This document shows, piece after piece, positions 38,869 to 48,348 of a stretch of DNA of 64,000 nt. Each line of letters opens with the position of its first letter. The stretch's first letter is position 1. A program made the position numbers and the translations under genes. The stretch is from Marinobacter sp. ELB17 (lineage in GTDB: Bacteria; Pseudomonadota; Gammaproteobacteria; Pseudomonadales; Oleiphilaceae), in NCBI RefSeq assembly GCF_000169375.1, contig NZ_AAXY01000008.1:1-64000 (forward strand), read 5' to 3'. Under the pieces are notes generated by a model. The model was not told the origin of the DNA. It searched no databases and saw only the letters and a list, made by a program, of their open reading frames with translations.

Positions 38869-39531
38869 TTATTCGAAAGCCCAGCGCAGGAAGTTTTTCT
38901 TTTCTTCGTCTGAGGCGTTTGCCCACACAGCTTTCAAAGTGTCCAGCGCATTGCCTTGCGCTGCGACTGATGTCGCTTGAACGCCTGCTGTTCCCGGAAT
39001 AGGTGTTCTGGCCAGTGCCTGGCTTGGCACGTAATTCGTTGATACGGTCGCTACCTGGCCAGCACTGCTTACAATCTCCGCTGAAAAATCTTTCATCTCA
39101 CGCTCGGCTTCTCTACGCGTTGTCGGCTTGTTAAAGCGGAACTCGTAGACGGTGCCGGCTTTGGCGTCGAAGCTGGCCAGATTCGGCTTGCTTTCAACAA
39201 TATCAACCTTGGACTCGCCATTATCCACGACGGTGGTCTTTGCCCAGATGGTTTTGTAAACAAACACCACATCGTTCTGGCCGGGCAAAAGAGCGTAGTC
39301 GAGCGCCAGATCGTCCATCAGGAAGTTGCCCACGGAGCGCCCGTTAACCTGGGTTACCCGAATTTCTCCCGGTGCTCTCAACGTCGCCGCATTCACGGCC
39401 TGGGCCGGGTTACCTTGCCAGGTTTCTACACGGCTCATGGAGCTGGAACAGCCAGCAAGAACGACCAGCATAACGGCAGGAAGCAGCAACCTGAAAACAG
39501 AAAACGAGCCAGACAGACGGCAATGATTCAT
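38869..39531 (-). CDS. DUF2057-like lipoprotein
   Basis: A 220-residue lipoprotein of unknown function, read from ATG 39531 with a strong AAGGAG ribosome site. The signal peptide ends VVLAGC, with the lipid-modified cysteine near residue 28. The mature part (APGEIRVTQVNGR, LLPGQNDVVFVYKT, GTVYEFRF) resembles DUF2057/YccT-type periplasmic proteins. The C-terminus (DEEKKNFLRWAFE) is a short helix also typical of that family. It stands alone, convergent with ispB. The family assignment is from general resemblance. Confidence 0.7.
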   Translation of the reverse strand: MNHCRLSGSFSVFRLLLPAVMLVVLAGCSSSMSRVETWQGNPAQAVNAATLRAPGEIRVTQVNGRSVGNFLMDDLALDYALLPGQNDVVFVYKTIWAKTTVVDNGESKVDIVESKPNLASFDAKAGTVYEFRFNKPTTRREAEREMKDFSAEIVSSAGQVATVSTNYVPSQALARTPIPGTAGVQATSVAAQGNALDTLKAVWANASDEEKKNFLRWAFE

Positions 39532-39673
39532 TGGATCTCCTTGATGCAACAATAAAGAAAAGGTGCAAAATCAACTGTATTGGCTACAGCCAGTTTTTGT
39601 TCTACGCATTCTGACCAGCGGCCGTGAGCAGGGCAAGCGCCGCAGGGCCAGTTTTACAAAAACTATGCCGTTG

Positions 39674-40204
39674 TCAGGAAAAAACCTGCGGCATAATCCA
39701 TAAATCAATCAGGTAAAGGCAAACCAAGGCCATTATGGCGGCCACTACATCATCCACCATAATACCGAAGCCCCCAGGCAGGCGCTCGTCCAGCCAGTTA
39801 ATGGGCCACGGCTTTATAACATCAAAAAAACGGAACATGACGAAAGCAAGTAATACGCCAACGATGTGGTCTGGAAACAGCCCCAGGGCAATCCACATGC
39901 CCACAAACTCGTCCCAGACAATACCGCCGTGATCGTGCACTTTCAGATCGCGGGCGGTTTTTCCGCACAGCCACACACCCACGATAAACGCCAGAGCCAC
40001 AATGGCCCAGTATATGGGCTGGGGTAGCCAGGAAAACGTATACCAGATAGGAATGGCCGCCAGGCTGCCCCAGGTTCCGGGTGCACGGGGCATTGCGCCG
40101 CTGCCAAAGCCAAACGCAAGAAGGTGAACAGGATCGCGCAAAAATCCGGGGGGCAATAGGCCTTCCGGCAAATCCGGTTCTGTTGAAAAGTCGTTCTGGC
40201 TCAT
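39674..40204 (-). CDS. pgpA: Phosphatidylglycerophosphatase A
   Basis: An inner-membrane phosphatase that converts phosphatidylglycerol phosphate to phosphatidylglycerol. The 176-residue protein has a short hydrophilic N-terminus, then the PgpA signature GFGSGAMPRAPGTWGSL and the KVHDHGGIVWDEFVGMWIAL motif with acidic metal ligands. Three or four transmembrane segments follow. It is 41 bp downstream of thiL, the conserved thiL-pgpA arrangement. Confidence 0.93.
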   Translation of the reverse strand: MSQNDFSTEPDLPEGLLPPGFLRDPVHLLAFGFGSGAMPRAPGTWGSLAAIPIWYTFSWLPQPIYWAIVALAFIVGVWLCGKTARDLKVHDHGGIVWDEFVGMWIALGLFPDHIVGVLLAFVMFRFFDVIKPWPINWLDERLPGGFGIMVDDVVAAIMALVCLYLIDLWIMPQVFS

Positions 40205-40245
40205 CGGGGCCCTGATGAAGGATGAAGAATGTCAGCCACCCGCTG

Positions 40246-41211
40246 CTAAGTGATCGAAAAGTGATCGAAGCCCGGACGCCGTAAATAAACCATACCTGCG
40301 TCTGCATTTAGCCGCAAGCCTGGCTCCTGCTGCACCTGCCCGATCACCGTCAGTTGCCGTTGCAATCCGCGGCTGGCGGCGGCCCAGCACTGTTCGGGGA
40401 CGGTTACGCAGAGTTCGTAATCGTCGCCGGACTGCAATGCAAACCCTGCCGCTGCGTCGCCCTTGATCCGCCGCAGGGCTGCCGATAGAGGTAGTGCTGC
40501 AAGATCGATGGTTGCACCCACGCCAGAGGCTCGCAAAATATGCAGCAAATCGGCATGCAACCCATCAGAGATATCAACCGCTGCTGAAGCCACCGAACGC
40601 AGCGCAATACCCAGTTCCAGCCGTGGCTGCGGATAATGATAGCGCTGCAGTACACTGGCTGCGTCAGTCGCGGGAGCCGTGTCGTACAAAAAGTCCAGCG
40701 CCGCACCGGCATCACCCAGTTGGCCGCTAACGCACACCAAGTCTCCCTCACGTGCGCCGTCGCGACGCAGAGCCTGGCCCTGGGGAACGGTGCCATGCAC
40801 TTGCAGGCTCAGCGTTAGGGGGCCTCGAGTCGTATCACCACCCGCCAGCGCAATGCCAAACTGTTGGCTGGCCTCAGCCAGCCCGGCGGCAAAGCCTTCC
40901 AACCAGGCCTCATCGGCGGCAGGCAAGGTCAGAGCCAGTGTAAAGCACACCGGCTGTGCGCCCATAGCGGCCAGATCACTCACCGCAACAGCGAGCGAGC
41001 GCCATCCCAAAAAGCGCGAACAATAACCAACGGGGAAGTGCACGCCTTCAACTAGCGTGTCCACTGAAAACACCAGGTCCTGGTGGGCAGGCACACGCTG
41101 AATAGCGCAATCGTCACCCACTCCAAGCAACAAACCGGAGCCGTCTAAGGCGGGCTTCGCCGCCTTCGCCATTGGCGAAAAGTAGCGGCGAATCAGCTCA
41201 AACTCGCCCAT
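40246..41211 (-). CDS. thiL: Thiamine-monophosphate kinase
   Basis: ThiL phosphorylates thiamine monophosphate to the cofactor thiamine diphosphate, used for example by the acetolactate synthase encoded here. From ATG 41211 (MGEFELIRRYFSP) it is 321 residues; a GTG at 41220 overlapping the nusB stop (TAGTG) adds three. The AIR-synthase-like fold is seen in LGVGDDCAIQ, FSVDTLVEGVHF, LAGGDTTRGP and VDISDGLHADLLHIL. It lies between nusB and pgpA, the usual order. Confidence 0.94.
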   Translation of the reverse strand: MGEFELIRRYFSPMAKAAKPALDGSGLLLGVGDDCAIQRVPAHQDLVFSVDTLVEGVHFPVGYCSRFLGWRSLAVAVSDLAAMGAQPVCFTLALTLPAADEAWLEGFAAGLAEASQQFGIALAGGDTTRGPLTLSLQVHGTVPQGQALRRDGAREGDLVCVSGQLGDAGAALDFLYDTAPATDAASVLQRYHYPQPRLELGIALRSVASAAVDISDGLHADLLHILRASGVGATIDLAALPLSAALRRIKGDAAAGFALQSGDDYELCVTVPEQCWAAASRGLQRQLTVIGQVQQEPGLRLNADAGMVYLRRPGFDHFSIT

Positions 41212-41219
41212 GGCAGCCA

Positions 41220-41720
41220 CTAGCGCTGGCGGATTTCAGCCAGCCGCAGCCGCCGGCTTAGTTTGTCCAGTATGCTGTTTACAAACCGGTGACCCTCGGT
41301 ACCGCCAAAGCGTTTCGCCATTTCAATGCCTTCATTAATGACGACCTTGTAGGGCACATCCAGGCGAAATTTCAGCTCATAGGCGCCTAAGCGCACAATG
41401 GCCAGTTCTACCGGATCTACTTCTTGCAGCGGGCGATCCAAAAAAGGCTCGATCAAGCGGTCCAGTTCAGCCTGCTCACGGCTGGTGCCGTGCAGCAGGT
41501 CACGAAAATACAACAGGTCCACTTTGCTCATGTCGTTATCGACCATGAACTCGGCTTCAATGTTAGAAATTGCGCTTTTGCTGAAATGGCGCTGGTATAA
41601 CCCCTGCATCGCCATTCCACGGGCGCGGCGGCGATCACCGGCTTTGGGCTGGGCGGATTTTCCCGGGCTCGAAGTTGGCTCGGGGGTTGAACCGGGAATA
41701 GTATCTTCGGGTAGGCTCAT
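41220..41720 (-). CDS. nusB: Transcription antitermination/rRNA processing factor NusB
   Basis: NusB with NusE (S10) binds boxA RNA and prevents premature termination in rRNA operons. The 166-residue chain has a Pro/Ser-rich N-terminal extension of about 30 residues before the all-helical core (RRRARGMAMQGLYQRHFSKS ... EYELKF-type AYELKFRLDVPYKVVINEGIEMAKRFGG). It overlaps the ribH stop region by one base and is probably co-translated. The NusB target may include the rRNA operon presumed beyond the left edge. Confidence 0.94.
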   Translation of the reverse strand: MSLPEDTIPGSTPEPTSSPGKSAQPKAGDRRRARGMAMQGLYQRHFSKSAISNIEAEFMVDNDMSKVDLLYFRDLLHGTSREQAELDRLIEPFLDRPLQEVDPVELAIVRLGAYELKFRLDVPYKVVINEGIEMAKRFGGTEGHRFVNSILDKLSRRLRLAEIRQR

Positions 41721-42196
41721 TACTCACCCAGCTTCTTGAACAGGCTGACCATTTCAAGCGCTGTAATAGCCGCTTCTGCGCCTTTATTACCGGCCTTGGT
41801 GCCTGAACGTTCAATAGCCTGTTCGATGGAATCCACAGTCAGAACACCAAAGGCTACCGGAATATCGGTTTCCAGGCTGACGGCACCCAAACCACTGGCA
41901 GCTTCGCCAGCAACGTACTCAAAGTGCGGCGTGCCACCACGAATAACAGCGCCCAGGGCGATAATGGCGTCGTAATTGCCCGTTTCTGCAACGCGCTTGA
42001 CCGCCAACGGCATTTCGTAAGCACCCGGTACACGAATCACAACAATGTCTTCATCCGCGATACCGTGGCGGGTCAGGGTATCCAGAGCACCGTCCACCAG
42101 GCTCTCTACCACAAAACCGTTAAAACGCCCCACAACCAGAGCATAACGGCCGCTGCAGTGGATAAAATCGCCTTCAATTACTTGAACTTCCGCCAT
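41720..42196 (-). CDS. ribH: 6,7-dimethyl-8-ribityllumazine synthase
   Basis: RibH condenses the RibD-derived pyrimidine with the RibB-derived butanone phosphate to make lumazine. The 158-residue protein has [52 protein letters not shown] and [18 protein letters not shown], all conserved and including the catalytic His in TPHFEYV. It forms 60-mer capsids or pentamers in relatives. It sits between the ribB gene and nusB. Confidence 0.96.
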   Translation of the reverse strand: MAEVQVIEGDFIHCSGRYALVVGRFNGFVVESLVDGALDTLTRHGIADEDIVVIRVPGAYEMPLAVKRVAETGNYDAIIALGAVIRGGTPHFEYVAGEAASGLGAVSLETDIPVAFGVLTVDSIEQAIERSGTKAGNKGAEAAITALEMVSLFKKLGE

Positions 42197-42240
42197 CGGT
42201 GGCTCCTGTCAGGCTGCCGCAGCATACGGCAGCGGATTGA

Positions 42241-43356
42241 TCATTCGGGGATATAAGGCACGTATTCGACCACTTCCAAATCAAAGCCGGAAATGGCGGA
42301 GAATTTCATCGGCGGGCTTAACAGGCGCATTTTGCCCACACCAATATCACGCAGAATTTGCGAACCAGTGCCTACCGTAAAGTACACGCCAGAGCTGTCT
42401 TTGCCGGCACCGCTACGACCATGTTCATAGAATTCCTGAATACGGTCTTCCAGGTTGTAACTGTCTTCAGCGCCGTTAAGCAAAACCACAACACCGAGCT
42501 TCTCAGCAGCCACCTTTTGCAGCGCCCGATGCAACGGCCAACTACGAGAATCGCGCCGGCGGGCTCCCAGCAAGTCGCGCAGGGTATCGGTAATGTGTAC
42601 ACGCACATGCACCGACTGCTCCGGGGAAATATCCCCCATGGTTAAGGCCAGATGAATGGTGCCATGAATGCTGTCACGGTATGTGTGCAGCTTAAACAGG
42701 CCGTATTCGGTGTCCAGCTCGTTTTGCTCTATGCATTCAACCGTGCGTTCGTTGGTGGTGCGATAGTGAATCAGGTCTGCGATGGTGCCGATTTTCAGGT
42801 TGTGCTCGGCGGCAAAGGCTTCGAGATCTTCGCGCCGCGCCATAGAGCCATCATCTTTCATGATTTCACAGATCACGCCCGCCGGCTCACAACCCGCCAA
42901 CGCAGCCAGGTCGCAGCAAGCTTCGGTGTGGCCAGCGCGGCTGAGCACGCCGCCGGCGTCTGACATCAGCGGAAAAATATGGCCCGGCTGCACCAGATCT
43001 GATGCTTGGGCATCGCGGCCTACAGCGGCTTGCACGGTACGAGCGCGGTCGGCAGCTGAAATTCCGGTGGTAACACCCTCCGCCGCTTCAATAGACGCGG
43101 TGAACTTAGTACCAAAACCAGAAGCATTCTGGTTAACCATCAGCGACAGCCCCAGCTGCCTACAGCGATCGCGGGTCATCGGCATACAGATCAGCCCACG
43201 ACCAAAACGCGCCATAAAATTGATATGCTCGGCCTCGCAATGCTCGGCCGCCATGACCAGATCGCCCTCGTTCTCGCGATCCTCGTCGTCCATCAAAATA
43301 ACCATTTTGCCCTGACGAATATCTTCAACAATATCTTCGATCGTATTCAGTGCCAT
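42241..43356 (-). CDS. ribB: 3,4-dihydroxy-2-butanone-4-phosphate synthase fused to a degenerate GTP cyclohydrolase II domain (RibBX type)
   Basis: The N-terminal half (about residues 1-200) is a complete RibB with MDDEDRENEGDLVMAAEH, LICMPMTRDRC and HTEACCDLAALAG. It makes the four-carbon unit of riboflavin. The C-terminal half resembles RibA but the zinc-binding cysteine cluster (consensus C...C.C) is absent: the region reads VRVHITDTLRDLLGARRRDS with no cysteine. GTP cyclohydrolase II activity is therefore unlikely, as in RibBX-type hybrids known in Proteobacteria, and another ribA must exist elsewhere. From ATG 43356 it is 371 residues. A plain ribBA label would overstate its function. 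Confidence 0.9.
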   Translation of the reverse strand: MALNTIEDIVEDIRQGKMVILMDDEDRENEGDLVMAAEHCEAEHINFMARFGRGLICMPMTRDRCRQLGLSLMVNQNASGFGTKFTASIEAAEGVTTGISAADRARTVQAAVGRDAQASDLVQPGHIFPLMSDAGGVLSRAGHTEACCDLAALAGCEPAGVICEIMKDDGSMARREDLEAFAAEHNLKIGTIADLIHYRTTNERTVECIEQNELDTEYGLFKLHTYRDSIHGTIHLALTMGDISPEQSVHVRVHITDTLRDLLGARRRDSRSWPLHRALQKVAAEKLGVVVLLNGAEDSYNLEDRIQEFYEHGRSGAGKDSSGVYFTVGTGSQILRDIGVGKMRLLSPPMKFSAISGFDLEVVEYVPYIPE

Positions 43357-43408
43357 ACGCGGTTGCACCCTTGCAGCGCTCCTGCCCGGAGCCACCGTGA
43401 ATTGATAG

Positions 43409-44524
43409 TTAGCGACGCGCCAGAATCAGCCTCTGGTCGGCGCCTAGCTGACGCCGGTCAAGCACCTGCCATTGTATTTTGTCTGCCATGGATTCCAGCG
43501 GCAAATTGGCCGTTGGCCGCCCGGTACTGCCAAGGAATACCGGGGCCTGATAGAGCCAGAGTTCATCCACCAGATTCTCACTGATAAAGCTGCCTGCCAG
43601 AGTTGGCCCGGCCTCTACCAGCACTTCGTTGATGCCTATATCGCCCAGCGTGTCCAACATTTCAGCCACGTTTACGCCCTTGTCGTGCCAGGCCACGCCG
43701 CGTAGGCGTATGCCCAACGCAGCCAGATCTTGAGCCGCGCTGGTCGCCAGCGAGGCAGTAGCACAGAATACCTGTACTTTACCGCCGCGGAAGATCTTCG
43801 CAGATGCTGGCGTGCGGGTATCGCGGTCGGCAATTACCCGTAGCGGTTGCCGCCCGGGCTCGGTGGCGCTGCCAATATCGCCCATTTCTTCGCGCCGCAC
43901 CGTTAGCGACGGATCATCCGCCAGCACCGTACCCACTCCGGTCAGAATGGCGTCGCTCATGGCGCGCAGGCGCTGAACGTCACTGCGCGACTCTGGCCCG
44001 GTAATCCATTGGCTCTCACCCGATGCCATAGCCGTGCGGCCGTCCAGACTGGCGGCCATTTTTAGCCGTACCCATGGGCGCCCGCTAGTCATACGCTTCA
44101 TAAAGCCCGGGTTTAACTTAGCGGCCTCGCCTGCCAACAAACCCACGTGAACGCGAATACCGGCAGCCCTGAGCATCTCCAGCCCGCGCCCGGACACATT
44201 GGGGTTTGGGTCCAGCGTAGCAGCAAAAACCCGTGCCACGCCGGCTTCTATCAGCGCTTTGGCGCAGGGAGGTGTGCGCCCGAAATGACTGCAGGGCTCC
44301 AGTGTGACATACGCCGTAGAGCCGCGGGCGGAAGTACCGGCCTGGCTCAAAGCACGCACTTCAGCGTGGGCTTCTCCAGCGCGTTCGTGCCAGCTTTCAC
44401 CTAGAATGCGATCCCCGCGGGCAATCACGCAGCCCACACGGGGGTTCGGGTGAGTGGAATAACGGCCACGCCAGGCCAGCTGAACAGCACGGGCCATAAA
44501 GGCCCGGTCGCGAGTGGTGATCAT
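43409..44524 (-). CDS. ribD: Bifunctional riboflavin deaminase/reductase RibD
   Basis: RibD carries out steps two and three of riboflavin synthesis. The 371-residue protein has an N-terminal zinc deaminase domain ([30 protein letters not shown]) and a C-terminal reductase domain ([50 protein letters not shown]). The ATG overlaps the nrdR stop by 4 bp. The next gene is ribB, only 52 bp on. The riboflavin synthase gene ribE, which normally lies between them, is absent. Confidence 0.95.
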   Translation of the reverse strand: MITTRDRAFMARAVQLAWRGRYSTHPNPRVGCVIARGDRILGESWHERAGEAHAEVRALSQAGTSARGSTAYVTLEPCSHFGRTPPCAKALIEAGVARVFAATLDPNPNVSGRGLEMLRAAGIRVHVGLLAGEAAKLNPGFMKRMTSGRPWVRLKMAASLDGRTAMASGESQWITGPESRSDVQRLRAMSDAILTGVGTVLADDPSLTVRREEMGDIGSATEPGRQPLRVIADRDTRTPASAKIFRGGKVQVFCATASLATSAAQDLAALGIRLRGVAWHDKGVNVAEMLDTLGDIGINEVLVEAGPTLAGSFISENLVDELWLYQAPVFLGSTGRPTANLPLESMADKIQWQVLDRRQLGADQRLILARR

Positions 44525-45036
44525 GACTTTCTTTCCGCGCCCGAATCCGCCAGTGCCTTAGCTACGTCTGCCACCGAATCACCATTGCCGGCGGTAAGAC
44601 GCTCGATTTCTTCCTTGAATTCGTTCACATCCTGAAAACTGCGATACACCGAAGCAAATCGCACATAGGCTACTTTGTCTAGCTGGCGCAGCTCAGTCAT
44701 CACCTCTTCACCCAAACGCATAGATTTTACTTCGCGCTCGCCGGTGGCACGCAGCTGCGCCTTGATGTGGCTCAGCGCGGTATCTATTTGCTCGATACTA
44801 ACCGGGCGTTTTTCAAGCGCCTTCATCAACCCGGAACGCAGTTTTTCTTCGTCAAAAGGCTGGCGGGTGCCGTCCTGTTTCACGACCCGCGGCATAACCA
44901 GCTCGGCGGTTTCAAAGGTAGTGAACCGTTCGCGGCACGAAAAACATTCCCTGCGGCGACGCACCTGATTTCCCTCTGCCACCAGGCGCGAGTCAATCAC
45001 TTTGGTATCGTCTTCACCACAGAATGGACAATGCAT
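44521..45036 (-). CDS. nrdR: Transcriptional repressor NrdR
   Basis: A 171-residue zinc ribbon/ATP-cone repressor of ribonucleotide reductase genes. The zinc ribbon is [17 protein letters not shown] ... [17 protein letters not shown]. The ATP cone follows ([22 protein letters not shown]). The C-terminal tail after about residue 150 is variable. It heads the nrdR-ribD-ribB-ribH-nusB-thiL-pgpA series, 69 bp after glyA. An AGAG-type ribosome site (CTCCAGAGTTTCTGATT region) precedes the ATG. Confidence 0.95.
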   Translation of the reverse strand: MHCPFCGEDDTKVIDSRLVAEGNQVRRRRECFSCRERFTTFETAELVMPRVVKQDGTRQPFDEEKLRSGLMKALEKRPVSIEQIDTALSHIKAQLRATGEREVKSMRLGEEVMTELRQLDKVAYVRFASVYRSFQDVNEFKEEIERLTAGNGDSVADVAKALADSGAERKS

Positions 45037-45105
45037 AATCAGAAACTCTGGAGAGAACCCCAGGCCCAGCCCAAACGGGCCTGGCCTGGAGTAACAACTG
45101 GCAAC

Positions 45106-46359
45106 TTACGCGTATACCGGGAAGCGGGCGCACATGGCTTCAACCTGCCCGCGCACACGGTCAATCACGGCTTCGTCGTTCAGGTCGGCAAGAATGTCAC
45201 AAATCCAGCCGGAAAGTTCGCGACATTCCGCTTCGGCAAAACCACGAGTGGTAATAGCTGGCGTACCAATGCGCAGACCCGACGTAACAAAAGGCGAGCG
45301 CGGGTCGTTCGGTACCGCGTTTTTGTTCACGGTAATATGAGCCCGGCCCAGTGCTGCATCGGCGTCTTTACCGGTGATGTCCTGTTTGATCAGGCTTAAC
45401 AGGAACAGATGGTTTTTGGTGCCGCCGGACACCACGTCAAAACCGCGATCAACAAACACTTCGGCCATGGCCGCAGCGTTTTTAACCACTTGCTGCTGAT
45501 ACGTCTTGAACTCGGGGCTCATGGCTTCTTTGAAGCAGATCGCTTTGGCCGCAATCACGTGCATCAGCGGGCCACCTTGGCCACCGGGGAATACCGCGGA
45601 GTTCAGCTTCTTGTGCAGAGCTTCGTCATCACAGGCCAGAATCAGCCCGCCGCGGGGGCCGCGCAGGGTTTTGTGGGTGGTGGTGGTCAGCACGTGGGCG
45701 TGGGGGACTGGGTCAGGGTAAACACCCGCTGCCACCAGACCAGCTACGTGAGCCATGTCGACAAACAGGTAGGCACCCACTTTATCGGCAATCTCGCGGA
45801 AACGGGCGAAATCAAGATACTGCGAATAAGCGGAGAAGCCGGCAATGATCATCTTCGGCTTGTGCTCCACCGCCAACGCTTCCACGTCGTCGTAATTGAT
45901 CAGACCTGTGTCGGTGTCGATACCATATTGAACAGCGTTGTAAATTTTGCCGGAGAAATTCACGCTGGCGCCGTGGGTCAGGTGGCCACCGTGAGCCAGG
46001 CTCATGCCCAGTACCGTATCGCCCGCATTCAGCAGAGCTAGAAACACCGCCGAGTTGGCCTGTGAACCAGAGTGCGGCTGCACGTTGGCGTAGGCCGCTC
46101 CGAACAATTCTTTGGCGCGATCAATAGCCAGCTGCTCGGCAATATCTACAAACTCACAACCGCCGTAGTAACGCTTGCCGGGATAACCTTCCGCGTACTT
46201 GTTGGTCAAATCACTGCCCTGCGCCTCCATCACCCGCGGACTAGTGTAGTTCTCCGACGCAATCAGCTCGATATGAGCTTCCTGGCGATGGCTCTCCGCC
46301 TGCATGGCGTTCCAGAGCTCGTCGTCAAAACCGGCGATTTTCATATCACGATTAAACAT
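45106..46359 (-). CDS. glyA: Serine hydroxymethyltransferase
   Basis: A PLP enzyme that interconverts serine and glycine and charges tetrahydrofolate with one-carbon units. From ATG 46359 ([16 protein letters not shown]) it is 417 residues, the family length; the frame is open 26 codons further without family similarity. The motifs [15 protein letters not shown]-like [28 protein letters not shown] and the PLP-lysine region [14 protein letters not shown] are intact. A GAGG ribosome site lies about 10 nt upstream. It is often placed before nrdR in this lineage. Confidence 0.96.
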   Translation of the reverse strand: MFNRDMKIAGFDDELWNAMQAESHRQEAHIELIASENYTSPRVMEAQGSDLTNKYAEGYPGKRYYGGCEFVDIAEQLAIDRAKELFGAAYANVQPHSGSQANSAVFLALLNAGDTVLGMSLAHGGHLTHGASVNFSGKIYNAVQYGIDTDTGLINYDDVEALAVEHKPKMIIAGFSAYSQYLDFARFREIADKVGAYLFVDMAHVAGLVAAGVYPDPVPHAHVLTTTTHKTLRGPRGGLILACDDEALHKKLNSAVFPGGQGGPLMHVIAAKAICFKEAMSPEFKTYQQQVVKNAAAMAEVFVDRGFDVVSGGTKNHLFLLSLIKQDITGKDADAALGRAHITVNKNAVPNDPRSPFVTSGLRIGTPAITTRGFAEAECRELSGWICDILADLNDEAVIDRVRGQVEAMCARFPVYA

Positions 46360-46515
46360 GGATGCGCTGCCTCTGTGTGCTTGGCTGACCGTAAAATTTA
46401 GCCCACTATCATAGCTCATTGTCGGGGGTAAAATCACCCTTTAAACCGCCAGCGACTGTTGACGCAGGCCAACACATGATTCCGTACTGTTCAAATCGGA
46501 GACAGATTTGCGCTC

Positions 46516-46540
46516 GGGGACAGGTTTCAAATCTGTCCCC
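46516..46540. repeat. REP-like palindrome, copy 1
   Basis: A 25-bp near-perfect palindrome, GGGGACAGGTTTC then AAATCTGTCCCC. A degenerate third half-copy (GGAGACAGATTTG) lies just upstream at about 46498-46510. It lies in the 326-bp glyA-ettA gap (46360-46685), which shows no gene. Such palindromes resemble REP elements mobilised by RAYT (Y1-type) transposases; the class is inferred. Confidence 0.65.
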
Positions 46541-46561
46541 GATCTGTGAAACCTGCTGCCT

Positions 46562-46586
46562 GGGGACAGATTTCGAACCTGTCCCC
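46562..46586. repeat. REP-like palindrome, copy 2
   Basis: GGGGACAGATTTC then GAACCTGTCCCC, 25 bp, starting 21 bp after copy 1 ends, in the same orientation-independent form. The pair could fold into two adjacent hairpins in any RNA crossing the ettA 5' region. Confidence 0.65.
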
Positions 46587-46685
46587 AAATACAGTGAAAT
46601 CTACTTCAATTGCTATAACTGGGCCATTTCGCTACCTTAATGCGGTTAATTCCGCACATTTGAAACCCCGGAGGATTCCACTCTT

Positions 46686-48347
46686 ATGGCCCAGTACGTA
46701 TACACAATGAACCGCGTTGGCAAAGTGGTTCCGCCCAAACGCGAGATACTCAAGGACATTTCCCTGAGTTTTTTCCCGGGCGCCAAAATTGGCGTGCTCG
46801 GCTTGAACGGGTCTGGCAAATCCACTCTGCTGCGCATTATGGCCGGCATTGATCAGGATTATTCCGGCGAAGCCCGCCCCCAGCCCGGCATTAATGTGGG
46901 TTATTTGCCCCAGGAGCCAGAGCTGGACGACAGCAAGACCGTTAAGGACATTGTCGACGAAGCCGTAGCCGATGTTCACAACGCGCTAGCAGAACTCGAC
47001 CAAGTGTACGCCGCTTATGCCGAACCGGATGCCGACTTTGACACCCTGGCCAAAAAGCAGGAAAGACTGGAGGCTGTGATTCAGGCCACCGACGGCCACG
47101 ACATTGAACGCAAAATGGAAGTCGCCGCCGATGCTCTGCGCCTGCCTGCCTGGGACCAGATGGTAAAAAACCTGTCCGGTGGCGAACGCCGCCGCGTTGC
47201 CTTGTGCCGCCTGCTGCTGTCGGGCCCGGACATGCTACTGCTGGACGAGCCCACTAACCATCTGGATGCCGAATCGGTTGCCTGGCTGGAGCGCTTTCTG
47301 CACGACTACGAAGGCACCGTTGTAGCCATCACTCACGACCGTTACTTCCTGGATAACGTTGCTGGCTGGATTCTGGAGCTGGATCGCGGCCACGGCATTC
47401 CGTTTGAAGGCAACTACAGTCAATGGCTGGAAAACAAACAGAATCGCCTGGAGATGGAATCCAAGCAAGAAGCCTCACATCAAAAAGCTGTGAAACACGA
47501 GCTGGAATGGGTGCGCAGTAACGCCAAAGGCCGCCAGTCCAAGAGCAAGGCCCGCCTGGCGCGCTTTGAGGAAATGAGCTCGCAGGAATTCCAGAAGCGC
47601 AATGAAACCAATGAACTATATATTCCGCCCGGGCCCCGTTTAGGTGACGAGGTGATTGAAGTGAACGGCATTAGCAAAGCTTTTGGCGATCACCTGCTGT
47701 ATGAAAACGTGTCGTTACGAGTACCACAGGGTGCCATAGTGGGCATCATCGGCGGAAACGGCGCAGGTAAATCCACACTGTTCCGCATGATCATCGGCGC
47801 AGACCAACCCGATGCCGGCACCATTACCGTCGGCGAGACCGTAAAGCTGGCTTATGTGGACCAGAACCGCGATCTGGACGGCAGCAAAACCGTTTGGGAG
47901 CTGCTCAGCGAAGGCCGGGACATTATCAAGATAGGCAACTACGAAACGCCGTCGCGGGCCTATGCCGGCCGTTTTAACTTCAAAGGCTCCGACCAGCAAA
48001 AGCGGGTGGGCGACTTGTCCGGTGGCGAGCGCAATCGCCTGCACCTGGCCAGCCTGTTAAAAGAAGGCGGCAACGTGCTGCTGCTGGACGAACCTACTAA
48101 CGATCTGGACGTAGAAACCTTGCGTGCTCTGGAAGAAGCCCTGTTGAACTTCCCTGGTTCGGCTTTGGTGATCTCTCACGACCGCTGGTTTCTAGACCGG
48201 GTAGCTACTCACATTTTGGCGTTTGAAGACGACGGCGAAGTGATTTATTACGAAGGCAACTTCAACGACTACGACGAAGACCACAAGAAACGCAAAGGCG
48301 ATTCTGCCATGGTGCCACAACGCATGAAGTACAAAAAGTTAGCGTGA
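46686..48347 (+). CDS. ettA: Energy-dependent translational throttle protein EttA (ABC-F)
   Basis: A cytosolic ABC-F ATPase that binds the ribosomal E site and gates entry into elongation according to ATP/ADP level. The 553-residue protein has two ABC domains: Walker A GLNGSGKST and GGNGAGKST, signatures LSGGERRRV and LSGGERNRL, and LLLDEPTNHLD / LLLDEPTNDLD. Between them is the P-site tRNA interaction region with KSKARLARFEEM. A GGAGG ribosome site precedes the ATG. It converges with the PilZ gene with a single base between stops, and both sides carry REP-like palindromes. Confidence 0.95.
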   Translation: MAQYVYTMNRVGKVVPPKREILKDISLSFFPGAKIGVLGLNGSGKSTLLRIMAGIDQDYSGEARPQPGINVGYLPQEPELDDSKTVKDIVDEAVADVHNALAELDQVYAAYAEPDADFDTLAKKQERLEAVIQATDGHDIERKMEVAADALRLPAWDQMVKNLSGGERRRVALCRLLLSGPDMLLLDEPTNHLDAESVAWLERFLHDYEGTVVAITHDRYFLDNVAGWILELDRGHGIPFEGNYSQWLENKQNRLEMESKQEASHQKAVKHELEWVRSNAKGRQSKSKARLARFEEMSSQEFQKRNETNELYIPPGPRLGDEVIEVNGISKAFGDHLLYENVSLRVPQGAIVGIIGGNGAGKSTLFRMIIGADQPDAGTITVGETVKLAYVDQNRDLDGSKTVWELLSEGRDIIKIGNYETPSRAYAGRFNFKGSDQQKRVGDLSGGERNRLHLASLLKEGGNVLLLDEPTNDLDVETLRALEEALLNFPGSALVISHDRWFLDRVATHILAFEDDGEVIYYEGNFNDYDEDHKKRKGDSAMVPQRMKYKKLA

Positions 48348-48348
48348 T

